A stretch of DNA of 11,000 nucleotides from Owenia fusiformis. Taxonomy: Eukaryota > Annelida > Polychaeta > Sabellida > Oweniidae. The stretch is taken from NCBI GenBank assembly GCA_903813345.2, contig CAIIXF020000463.1:1-11000 (forward strand). Reading direction: 5' to 3'. Below are positions 1-7,444 of this stretch, in pieces. Numbering within the stretch: the first letter of the stretch is position 1; every line of letters begins with the position of its first letter. The position numbers were made by a program, and so were the translations under genes. The notes beneath the pieces were generated by a model. The model was not told where the DNA came from. It did not search any database and saw only the letters and a program-made list of their open reading frames with translations.

Positions 1-156
1 TCAAAGACACAAAGAAGCGATAGTTACCACAACATCCTCAAACCAGGAAAAAATGCCAACCGTACAAAGACATTACAATGAATATTGCGCTGAAGAAATA
101 TTATTTACAGTACATAATCAACTGAAAGATCAATAGTTCTCTTGTTTATGTTATAG
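1..156. other. Probable intron upstream of the first visible lectin exon
   Basis: No reading frame here continues the lectin. The stretch ends in a pyrimidine- and T-rich tract followed by TTATAG, a plausible splice acceptor, directly before the exon starting at 157. It is best read as the 3' part of an intron whose donor lies outside the window. Confidence 0.5.
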
Positions 157-363
157 ATGAACTTTCGAATTTCAAAATAAAAGTCAGCAAAGACTCTAAA
201 AAGTGGGAGTTATGTACTCACTTCAGAAGTACATTGGAACCATGTAAAAATGGTTGCCAGATGTTCTACTGCCCTAGTGGACTGAGGGGGCGCTACGTTA
301 AGGTTCAATTGCTAGACTGGAATTACCTCTCTCTATGTGAAGTTGCTGTTTTTAAACCATCAA
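157..363 (+). CDS. F-type lectin-like (FTP) gene, exon encoding the C-terminal half of the penultimate domain
   Basis: This 207-bp exon (69 codons) begins after a TTATAG acceptor with two bases of a split codon and ends at 363 before a GTAAGT donor, so both borders are phase 1. The product contains ELSNFKIKVS, a Cys-rich middle, GRYVKVQ and LCEVAVF. These match the last half of the fucolectin/tachylectin-4/pentraxin-1 (FTP, F5/8C-like) fold, where the final Cys-Glu usually helps hold calcium. It closely resembles the terminal exon at 1062-1276, so the gene has at least two tandem domains. The first half of this domain lies left of the window. Members of this family are usually secreted or surface lectins that bind fucosylated glycans. 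At the position where the family's second sugar-contacting Arg normally sits (ERL before the conserved F), this exon reads DEL or xEL, so the basic residue is absent. No signal peptide can be seen because the 5' end is missing. Confidence 0.8.
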
Positions 364-453
364 GTAAGTAGTCTTGATAATACAAAGTATACAACTACAA
401 GAAAATATCTAAATGCCTATCTTATTATGCCATATGTTATTATAACGTTATAG
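364..453 (+). other. Lectin intron 1 (90 bp, phase 1)
   Basis: It runs from the GTAAGT donor at 364 to the TTATAG acceptor ending at 453. Splicing joins one base (363) to two bases (454-455) to make a Lys codon and continues directly into the family start motif NLALDKVATQSS. This links two tandem domains in one frame. Without splicing, the exon runs into TAG at once. Confidence 0.75.
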
Positions 454-675
454 AATTGAACAATCTTGCACTTGATAAAGTTGCAACACAATCATCGATT
501 GATCACAGTATTAGTACATCTGCGGCCGCAGCAATTGATGGAAATGTAGATGGCGACATTGAACACCTGTCTTGTATTCAAACCAGAAGTGAGAGGAAGC
601 CATGGTGGATGGTCGACTTACTTTCTCAGTATGCCATTGGGTCCGTGGCTCTGTTTAATAGGCAATGCCGTGGCA
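454..675 (+). CDS. F-type lectin-like (FTP) gene, exon encoding the N-terminal half of the last domain
   Basis: The exon starts after TTATAG and encodes NNLALDKVATQSS, an AIDGN calcium-loop-like motif, SCIQT, PWWMVDLL and VALFNRQCRG, the family's N-terminal half in the usual order. Three GT sites (676 GTAAAC, 691 GTATCC, 715 GTGTGT) all leave phase 1. The 676 donor is preferred because splicing to 1062 gives FNRQCRG-K-QLQNF, about the spacing normal in this family, and a domain of roughly 145 residues, the usual size. The later donors would insert 5 to 13 residues. The family's sugar-contacting His (in SCxHT) is Gln here. The adjacent Cys pair of the sugar loop is Cys-Arg, and the second basic contact becomes Gln after splicing. 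The fold and calcium site look kept, but classical fucose binding is doubtful. The family assignment is firm; the exact donor is inferred. Confidence 0.8.
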
Positions 676-1061
676 GTAAACATTGTGGCAGTATCCCTAT
701 ACGCATAGAAGGTGGTGTGTCATAAATAATTGTAAAAACAACTTATGAAAAAAATCTATTTTGAAAGGGACACGTATTGAAGCTACAAAGAAAGTTTTTT
801 TCTGAGAGTAATTTAACTTGTTCATACATTTTACCATGATTCAATGGGTGCTTCAACTTCATAAACGTTCATGAAAATATATAAAATGGTTAGCGATATA
901 ATGTAGTTCACAATAATCACTTATAATCAGAAATGATATTATCGTATGTAAACTTTAACTTCCTAGCTGTGTGGAGGAATTTTAGTTCCAGTCCTGTTAA
1001 TATTTTTTATTTCCATAATAATCAATCTACTGAGTATAATTAAGTGGTTATACCATTTTAG
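676..1061 (+). other. Lectin intron 2 (386 bp, phase 1)
   Basis: AT-rich and stop-laden, it runs from the preferred GTAAAC donor at 676 to the CATTTTAG acceptor ending at 1061. If a later donor (691 or 715) is used, the intron is 15 or 39 bp shorter with phase unchanged. No other coding segment or repeat was recognised in it. Confidence 0.6.
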
Positions 1062-1276
1062 AACAACTACAAAACTTCAAAATTGAAGTGAGTAAGAATA
1101 ATGTGACTTGGGAACTATGTTATCATCAAACGAGGATGTTGGGAACATGTGGAGATGATTGGCGGATGTTTAAATGTCCAAATGGTCTATATGGGCGCTA
1201 CGTTAAAGTACAGCATCAGTTTTTAAAGTTTAAACGCACTCTCACACTATGTGAAGTTGCTGTTTTCGAACCATAA
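1062..1276 (+). CDS. F-type lectin-like (FTP) gene, terminal exon with stop
   Basis: Two bases complete a split codon, then about 70 codons follow to TAA at 1274-1276. The product carries QLQNFKIEVS, several Cys residues, GRYVKVQ and the terminal LCEVAVFEP, i.e. the C-terminal half of an FTP domain. The protein ends three residues after the conserved CEVAVF strand, as expected for a last domain with no tail. It parallels the exon at 157-363 in length, splice phase and sequence, including a shared 20-base stretch around the LCEVAVF codons. No canonical AATAAA lies within about 300 bp downstream. AATATA near 1366 is a possible weaker polyadenylation signal. Confidence 0.82.
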
Positions 1277-1590
1277 AATACTGTACCATTGTGAAACATC
1301 TGGAAGTTTAACAAATACAGTCTTCTAAAAAAATAGTTTACTGTTAATATTTGTTCATTATTAACCAATATAATTTTAGATCGTTCAGAATTTCTAATTA
1401 CATTTCAAAAGCAATAGGAAAAAATGCATTTGAAATAATTGCCATTTGAATTAAGAAAGAGGTTCCCATCTGTCGCCACACCAGTGCCAGAGATATCAAA
1501 ATCATTGGTTTAACTCAAAATAGGTGGAGACTGGGATTCGTTTTTAAGATACAATTCTACGAACTTGAGAATTATGAGTCCGATCATTTT
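1277..1590. other. Probable 3' untranslated or intergenic DNA of the lectin gene
   Basis: This AT-rich stretch follows the lectin stop with no coding frame. It has no clear AATAAA. It runs into the foldback element beginning near 1591. The outer boundary of that element is not sharp, so part of this stretch may belong to it. Confidence 0.35.
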
Positions 1591-2118
1591 TCTCAATTAC
1601 AATAGGTCGGAAATTGATGATAAATTTGATGAATTTTTGAAAATCGTCATTCTCATGTAATCCAATGGGAAATGGAGGGTTCGGGGCAAATCAGAAATCA
1701 GGATATCTTTTCAGTAAAAGATTCAGCAAAAAATATTTTATATAGAAAATTGAATTGTCTAACTTTTTTGAACACTGAGTGTTAAGTTTATTTGATGAAT
1801 ATTAAAGTTACAGCGCTTCAAAGTCATTTTTGAAAATCATTTTTCGCCTCCTGTGTTATTTCAATGGGAGAGGTTTTTGAAAAACAATTTTGACTTTAAA
1901 GCCCTATAACTTTGTTGAACCTGAAGAAACATATCAATTTTCTGTTAAATAAAGTTAGCAAATTCAATTGCCTGCCTAACTTGTTCTTTTGCAAGGACTT
2001 GGATGGATGAATATTCTGTCATATGACTTGCGGCAAACCTACCATTTCCCATTGGTTAACATGGGAATGACGATTTTCAAAAATTTATCATCAATTTTCG
2101 ACCTACTGTAATTGAGGA
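1591..2118. repeat. Imperfect palindromic (foldback) element, about 0.53 kb
   Basis: Bases 1591-1676 pair in reverse complement with 2042-2118 (TCTCAATTACAATAGGTCGG against CCGACCTACTGTAATTGAGG-type sequence, with a few mismatches and one indel of about 8 bases). Pairing goes on inward: the AAGTTAG/CAATTCAATT area near 1750 with about 1955-1970, and CTTCAAAGTCATTTTT (1816-1831) with AATTTTGACTTTAAAG (1886-1901). The centre is near 1855. A CAATGGGA-like motif recurs in it. There is no coding capacity. It looks like a foldback or MITE-type non-autonomous element; no clear target-site duplication was found, so its outer ends are uncertain and may extend beyond these limits. Confidence 0.65.
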
Positions 2119-2696
2119 AAAAAATTGAGAAAATTTTGAGGTGTTGGAATTAAAGTCAAATTACGTTTCCGACAATAGTATAAGTATTTTCATCGCAGGT
2201 TAAGTAAATAAAAATTCAAAGGTAAAGAGGCTTTAACACGTAGTTCAATGGGGGAAAAAAGGTTGCCAAACTTATGGAGGGGAGTGTATATCATTGGTCT
2301 TTGATATTGATATACAGACCATAAAGCATAATCTTTATCTCAGACAGGGTGGGTACATGTATATCTAGATTAAGTTTTAACGGACACATTAACCCCTTGA
2401 ATCTCATCCCCTATAAAAAGCAAGCCCCGGATAAGTGTAATACCTGTTACAATGCCATTTAGATTGGTTCATACAATTGAAACTTTAATTTTGTTGTAAT
2501 ATTTAAAAAGTGTAATCATTTTTGTAAAGTGCACAATATTCAGAGAGGTATTTCATGTCCATATATGGTGTGTGATTTCGGTTTGTTTGATCATCATATC
2601 TGCATGTATAAATTATTAAAGATAGTGTATTTGAAAAGGGACTAAACCCAAAGCAGTCTTGTAAAATGTATTTTAGAATAATAATACGATAGTTAA
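2119..2696. other. Non-coding AT-rich spacer
   Basis: No open frame with recognisable protein similarity and no obvious RNA gene. The first 180 bases may be the outer, more diverged arm of the foldback element to the left, since another CAATGGGG motif occurs near 2248. From about 2300 on nothing specific was recognised. Confidence 0.35.
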
Positions 2697-2726
2697 TACA
2701 GGGTGTTCAAAAAAACGCAACCCAAA

Positions 2727-3062
2727 GCTATATCTAAGAAAATTTGAATCCAATCGTGTTCATTTTTTAAGGAAAGAAAGAAAAGACTGTGTATGTATAG
2801 CTCCTGTAGTTAGTTAGTTTTAAAACATGATGTATTGGACACCTGCTCAAAAGACATTAGTATTAGAAAAATACGAAAAACGCGAATGAAAAATCGCTAT
2901 ATCTTGGAGAATACGAACAATCAAATTATGTTCATTTTTTCAGAAAAGAAAGAAGAGACTTTGTATGTATAGGTCCTGTTGTTAGTTAGTTGTAAAACAC
3001 GATGCCTTGGACACCTACTCAAATGACAGTTGTACTGGGAAAATATGAAAAATGCAGTTAGA
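2727..3062. repeat. Two tandem 168-bp units in the left arm of the foldback element
   Basis: GCTATATCT starts at 2727 and again at 2895. Both units then carry GTTCATTTTTT, GAAAGAAAGA-like purine runs, TGTATGTATAG-TCCTGT, GTTAGTTAGTT, GGACACCT-CTCAAA and a GAAAAA-run end. Many point differences show that the duplication is not recent. The right arm (about 3420-3560) holds only one reverse-complement counterpart. Confidence 0.75.
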
Positions 3063-3187
3063 GGTGACTGCCACAGCAATAAAACCAAATGATTTTCTAA
3101 CCATGGTATTTTTGGCACTTCAGATTTGGCACAAATTATCATCATTTAATGGGTGGGGAATTTGTGGAGTTTCATCAAAATCACTCC

Positions 3188-3288
3188 AGGGACTTTACAG
3201 TCATGGTCAAAATACCTTCTTAAGTCTGCCTGAAACGGGGCGTTTGACTGCGATTAGAAAGCAATTCGACCATGACTGTAAAGTCCCT
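3188..3288. repeat. Central perfect 21-bp inverted repeat with 59-base loop
   Basis: The 21 bases at 3188-3208, beginning AGGGACTTTACAG, are the exact reverse complement of 3268-3288. They form the innermost stem of the 2699-3589 element, and similarity continues outward on both sides (AAAATCACT / AGTGATTTT). Confidence 0.85.
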
Positions 3289-3591
3289 GAAGTGATTTTC
3301 ATTTCACTCTTCAGATTTATAATACATTGAATGAAGATGATTTGTGCCAAATCTGAAGTGCCAAAAACTATGGTTGGGCAGTTATTTAGCTTTTTTTGCG
3401 GTTGTAGTCACCTCTGACTGCATTTTTCGTATTTTCCTAGTCATTTGAGCAGGTGTCTAAGGCATCATCAACCATCTACAGGAGCTATACATACACAGTC
3501 TCTTCTTTCTTTTCTAAAAAATGAACATAATTGAACCAGTATTTTCAAGATATAGTGATTTCTTTGGGTTGCGTTTTTTTAACACCCTGTA

Positions 3592-3992
3592 TATTCGTGG
3601 TTCGATTAAAATGTAGTCATAAAACTACATTTCAGCATACCATAATTACAACTTTATACAAATGGCAATCACCAAGTAACCTCAATTTATATGTTCGTGT
3701 TCTGAGGTTTGATTCAAACTACAATTACCAAGCTTGAGTTTGATGATAATACAGATGAAAATATATTTCATGAAATTATTGTATACCTATTCATTGCAAG
3801 AAATTATATGGCAGGTTTCATGATGTTTCTAACAAGGGCTCTATAGCGAATTTTTCAGACATAGAAATCCAAGTAAATCCAAATTTAAAAATCGATGAAC
3901 ATTTTACATGTGCATACTGTAGCACATTTTCGATTTACTTTTGCATGCAGATTTCAAATATGATATACCTTTGACTAAATTCTGATTAAAGC
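3592..3992. other. Non-coding AT-rich spacer
   Basis: No coding frame is supported. A small hairpin (AATGTAGT...ACTACATT, about 3610-3631) and a loose inverted pair AAGTAAATC / GATTTACTT (about 3872 and 3932) are the only structures noticed. Confidence 0.35.
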
Positions 3993-4348
3993 TACAATCA
4001 CATTTGCTCTCCGGCTACCTATATCCACCATTAGTTCCTTGAAAATTGTGGTCTCCATAAGGAATTTTTCCAGGCTCGCCGTCGAAATTATAATAAGGAG
4101 TTTATTTGGAAACTTTTTTTATTCTGTTTGTTTTTAATTTTATTCAGTAGAAACTCAAAGGTTCAACAGTGGCCGCACGTCGACTTGCATCTGCCGTAGT
4201 GTTTCATTGGTTACATTTGACCTTTGCGAGCCATAGAATCGCTGTAAGGTCGTCCTGCGTCATTTATAAGGCGTACGACAACCTTAGTGTTTATGTTTCC
4301 TCAAAATCAAAATATGCCGTAAGGATGCCGTGGCAAATGTGACTGGTA
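3993..4348. repeat. Inverted-repeat (MITE-like) element, about 0.36 kb
   Basis: The left end TACAATCACATTTGC is matched at the right by GCAAATGTGACTGGTA, giving 12 of 13 bases over the core (3995-4007 with 4333-4345). A weaker CGGC-TACC / GG-ATGCCG similarity continues inward. GC-richer patches and an internal hairpin set it apart from the surrounding AT-rich DNA. It contains no reading frame. The end coordinates are approximate and no target duplication is clear. Confidence 0.45.
4245..4286. repeat. 42-base internal hairpin
   Basis: TAAGGTCGTCCTGCG pairs with CGTACGACAACCTTA: twelve Watson-Crick pairs, one G-T pair and two mismatches over the first 15 positions, around a roughly 12-base loop. 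It lies inside the 3993-4348 inverted-repeat element. Confidence 0.6.
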
Positions 4349-5606
4349 AATTATCTTACCGCAGAAATTCTAAGTCCAGTAACTAAGTCAACACTCGAAA
4401 ATAAAAATCTCAAAAATCGTACATCTTTGATATCCAAAATAATTTGTGAGGTGGTTATTAAGATGATAATACACATTTTAACGTACTAATTTTGAGAACA
4501 TTTCGAATTCATTCTCAACAAAGCGTTCGCGAAATAAATATTCGAAATGTTTGAGTTCGGGATGATAAAAGTACGTTAGTATATACCGCTCCTTAACAAA
4601 TTTCTTTGGGAACAAGATATAGAATCAAAAGCATATTCTTCTTATTTACTCCCTGACATATGCCAACGAATGTTATGTGACCCATGTAAAGCCAATAGGA
4701 AAATATAAAATTATACCTGCGTATAAAATCAGCAAAACCAACTGTACAAGATTGAAGCCTAAGAAGTTACCACATTGCCAGCCATATCCAGAGTCATGCC
4801 AAATATGTACAGCTAAGGCAAAGAAAAGATAATTGGCTTGATTGCCTTGAATTCACCTGGCTATTGAACTTTACAATAAAATTGACTGGCTTGCTTCCAA
4901 AGCATTTAAAGGCTAATGTTTTTAAACCATTAAAGGGTCATGTTATTAAAACATGGGTTACATACTTCCCCTGGTAAAAATAAAATTTGCACCTGCAATT
5001 TACTCTTTGCAGAAAATGTTTTAATATATATATATGTCATTTACAATAGAGGATACAGTTATTAAACTGTTTAAAATTAAACATGTATATGATGATAATA
5101 TTTTCATCATTTACAAGTAATATAAATGTATGGCTCATCATCATGCAGTTTGATGTGTTAAAGCACTTTGTGAAATCTTGGTAACATCAAGATTTATCTT
5201 GTAGCTTATCCATAATTATTCACCCTCATGAAATAATGAGTTGGAATTTTTCTTATTAGTATATCCAAGTGAATTTTTATATTCACCGGTAGATAAATAG
5301 AAGTCTATCCTCATCAAAGAAAAACATTTTGATAAGTTTTTATAGGATAAATTCTGATAATTCATTTTGGTCAGAATTTATGACTGATATAGTTTCATAT
5401 AAAACGTTCATGAAGATTTATAATTCCTCATGATATCATTACATTTCATGTCTCTTAATATATGTTTACATGGCAGTGGATCATATTACTAATTGCTGAA
5501 TCAGGTCATAAAAACATAAAAAAATATATACAATATATACACGATATACAGTTGAGTACGAGTATATCCTACTTTCCTATACTGGGGGTTATTAACATAC
5601 TGAACA
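4349..5606. other. Long AT-rich non-coding stretch, may include remains of the left gypsy LTR
   Basis: No supported gene. There is a short inverted repeat AACATTTCGAAT / ATTCGAAATGTT at 4497-4508 and 4540-4551, an (AT)n run near 5024-5035, and several AT-rich hairpins between 5200 and 5420. The right end follows the stop of a minus-strand gypsy polyprotein, so its 3' UTR and LTR should lie here. I could not identify a convincing polypurine tract or LTR ends, which suggests decay or deletion. Confidence 0.4.
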
Positions 5607-6173
5607 TCACTCATATCCGAATCTCTCGGGTTGTCTTCTCACTCTGTGAGAACGTCTTGGGCTGATAGGAGAAGGTGTCTCAGATGATGATTCTGATGTT
5701 TCTCGAACTTGTTCCCCTATATTGGTCAAACATACATCTGAATCTGAACTGGAAAACCAAGAAGATTTCCTTGATAAAGATCGAGAAATGTCAGAAGAGT
5801 GTTGTGTAGTTAATTCTTTTACACCTTTGGAATTTTTTCGAGGTTTGTAGCACTCCTGTACATTTTTCTCAATCGGTAAAAAACCACATGGTAACAACAT
5901 ATTTCTGTGTAGTGTTCTTGGTTCACCTTTACCATCTTGGCGTTTGACGACCAAGACTGAATTACCCAACAGTTTGATGACCACGTAAATGTCAGGAGAC
6001 CACTTGTTTGCAACTTTTCTTTTCCCTCTTAAGCCAACATTTTGGACAAGGATCCTATCATTTAGCTCTAGTGGTAACTGTTTTACTTTCTTATCATACC
6101 TATCCTTATTGAGTTTGTTTCTTTTACTGACATTCCCATTCACTACATCATATGCAGTTTTTAGGTCAGACTT
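5607..6173 (-). pseudogene. Ty3/gypsy-like integrase C-terminal (GPY/F-type) region and basic tail
   Basis: On the minus strand this continues the integrase frame at 6174-6845 in the same phase, past a single TAA. It encodes a Lys-rich linker (DRYDKK), then the integrase C-terminal module (NDRILVQNVGLRGKRKVA, WSPDIYVVIKLLGNSVLVV, RTLHRNMLLPC) that binds DNA in Ty3/gypsy elements. A Ser/Pro/Arg-rich tail follows, ending RRSHRVRRQPERFGYE before TGA. Such tails commonly close gypsy polyproteins. The rest of the polyprotein would lie at higher coordinates but is cut by the LINE. It is old element DNA and non-functional as it stands. Confidence 0.8.
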
Positions 6174-6184
6174 TTAGGTTAGAC
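6159..6184. repeat. Imperfect 13-bp direct repeat containing the integrase stop codon
   Basis: TTTTAGGTCAGAC (6159-6171) is followed directly by TTTTAGGTTAGAC (6172-6184), 12 of 13 identical. The minus-strand TAA that splits the gypsy frame lies in the second unit. Confidence 0.7.
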
Positions 6185-6845
6185 TTTGCACATATTTGTG
6201 CATTGACTCCAAATGTTCACTGGAATTTATTCCTAGAAGAATGTCAATAGGTAAGATAGGTTGACGACCAAACATGAGTTCAAATGGAGTAAACCCAGTT
6301 GAGTCATTCCTTGAGCAGTTATATGCATGACATAGGACCTTTACATGTTGGGACCACCTGGATTTCTTGACATCATCCAAAGTACCGATCATATTCAACA
6401 ATGTGCGATTAAAACGTTCCGTTTGCCCATTCCCTTGTGGATGATATGGGGTTGAGAAAGTCTTTTCGACACCTGTCAATCTACACAATTCTTTGATTAT
6501 TTTACCAGTAAAATTGGCACCACGATCAGAATGGAGACGACAGGGCAAACCAAAATTCAAGAAAAAATCTCTAAAAAGGATATCAGCAACAGTCTTTGCG
6601 GTTTGTGTTTTAGTGACAATTGCTTTTGAAAACCTTGTAAAATGATCGGTTATCACCAAAATGTTTGTTTTATTTGAGTCATCAGGGTCAACTGTCAAAA
6701 AATCAATGCAGACTAAATCCATTGGACAGTTAGATGAAAGGTGCTCCATTGGAACTGCGTTGGGAATCTTTGTTTTACGCAAAATGCAGTTCTTACATAG
6801 TTTGACATAATCTGTGACATCATTTATCATTCGAGGCCAGTACAT
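6174..6845 (-). pseudogene. Ty3/gypsy-like retrotransposon integrase core, N-terminally truncated
   Basis: The 223-codon minus-strand frame holds the second half of the HHCC zinc module (CKNC, residues 17-20) and a complete DDE core: D48 (CIDFLTV), D107 (HSDRGANF) and E143 (GQTERFNR), with 35 residues between the second D and the E as usual for retroviral-type integrases. STPYHPQGNGQTE and FELMFGRQP are typical of metazoan Ty3/gypsy. The His pair of the zinc module and all of protease, reverse transcriptase and RNase H are missing: the frame starts at YWPRM, has TAA two codons upstream, and meets LINE sequence within a few bases. It ends at a TAA (6174-6176) that lies inside an imperfect 13-bp direct repeat, after which the frame reopens. 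Confidence 0.9.
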
Positions 6846-6850
6846 TTCTT

Positions 6851-7135
6851 ATCTATATAAACAACATTTTATGTAACGAAAGACCCGACTTGAATAGAAA
6901 TTACTCCCTGTGGGCCGAACTGAGAATTAAACATAAAACCTTTTTGTATGGAGTTTTTTATCGCTCACCCTCACAGTCAGTAAATGAGAGAGATGAATTT
7001 ATGAAACTTTTGACAATGAACATAAAACAGGCAAAATCACGAAATGCAGATGGAATCATTTTGAATGGTGACTTCAACGCTAAATGTAAACAGTGGTTTC
7101 TCAATGGGGATGAAGATAGAAACGGAAAATTTTAA
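6851..7135 (+). pseudogene. LINE endonuclease, middle fragment
   Basis: The frame is open from the truncation point near 6851 and encodes IYINN, RPDLN, SLWAELRI, GVFYRSPSQS and GDFNA (7067-7081). GDFNA supplies two catalytic-site residues of the EEP endonuclease that nicks target DNA. There is no natural start: the N-terminal part carrying the first catalytic residues is missing. It ends at TAA 7133-7135, which appears to come from a single-base loss in a TTTT run, because endonuclease similarity goes on in another frame from 7135. Confidence 0.8.
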
Positions 7136-7431
7136 ATGATATATTTTTTGATAACGATTTTGACCAGTTAATAAAAGAACCAACAAGAATCACACCAACA
7201 TCTGCTACTTGCATTGATCTCACATTCACTAATGTCCCAGGTCTTATAAATTCTTCGACTGTAATTGAACCTATAGGCTCATCAGACCATTGTTCAATTT
7301 TTACTCAACTCGATGTACTATTAAATAGTGAGGAAGATCAATTTAAACTTATTTGGAAATATGATACTGCAAATAAAGATGCCTTGAACCTTGAAATTGA
7401 AAATATGATACTGCAAATAAAGATGCCTTGA
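7135..7431 (+). pseudogene. LINE endonuclease, C-terminal fragment
   Basis: This frame continues the fragment above, with NDIFFDND, LIKEPTRIT, ATCIDLTFTN and SSDHC (SDH at 7282-7290, the last catalytic motif of EEP endonucleases). After LIWKYD it enters the 44-bp duplication, shifts, and ends at TGA 7429-7431. Together with the previous entry, only the N-terminal part of the domain is lacking. Confidence 0.8.
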
Positions 7432-7444
7432 ACCTTGAAATTGA
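7357..7444. repeat. Perfect 44-bp tandem duplication inside the LINE
   Basis: Bases 7357-7400 are repeated exactly at 7401-7444 (unit begins AAATATGATACTGCAAATAA). Since 44 is not a multiple of 3 it breaks the frame; with one copy the endonuclease frame (7135 on) would be in phase with the linker frame that follows from 7428. The two units show no differences, so the duplication is young compared with the rest of the decay, or has been homogenised. Confidence 0.9.

Larger units (their letters stand above)
2699..3589. mobile_element. Large foldback MITE-like element with terminal inverted repeats and TA flanks
   Basis: The left end CAGGGTGTTCAAAAAAACGC and the right end (reverse complement CAGGGTGTTAAAAAAACGC) match over about 28 bp with one indel. 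TA sits immediately outside both ends (2697-2698 and 3590-3591), as in Tc1/mariner-type insertions. Pairing continues inward almost throughout, down to a perfect 21-bp inverted repeat at 3188-3208 / 3268-3288 around a 59-base loop. The left arm has a tandem duplication with a period of 168 bp (units from about 2727 and 2895), whereas the right arm has one copy. No transposase is encoded; small open frames inside are by-products of the palindrome. It must have been moved by an enzyme supplied elsewhere. Confidence 0.8.

Noticed and set aside
1088-1276. A free-standing small protein starting at GTG 1088
   Set aside because: The same frame is open back to a splice acceptor at 1061 and completes the lectin domain, so it is an exon rather than a separate gene.
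2921-3330. Small open frames on both strands (2921-3145 minus and 3052-3330 plus)
   Set aside because: They lie in the arms of the foldback element, follow its palindrome and show no protein-like motifs.
3597-3610. GGTTCGATT, similar to a tRNA T-loop
   Set aside because: No matching acceptor stem, D-loop box or anticodon arm is found around it.
3531-3737. 68-codon plus-strand open frame
   Set aside because: It crosses the right end of the foldback element into unrelated DNA and has no recognisable domain.
4497-4551. Inverted repeat AACATTTCGAAT / ATTCGAAATGTT as a mobile element end
   Set aside because: The arms are only about 12 bases, the interior is 31 bases and no target duplication is visible; it is noted only as a small hairpin.
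5400-5600. Possible polypurine tract and LTR start for the left gypsy element (minus-strand GGAAAGTAGGATAT)
   Set aside because: The purine run is weak and no TG...CA-bounded repeat can be defined from a single copy.
5462-5665. 67-codon plus-strand open frame with hydrophobic residues
   Set aside because: It overlaps the end of the antisense gypsy frame and is built from AT-rich filler.
5819-6177. Open frames at 5819-6013 (minus, other frame) and 5989-6177 (plus)
   Set aside because: Both are shadows of the gypsy integrase C-terminal region.
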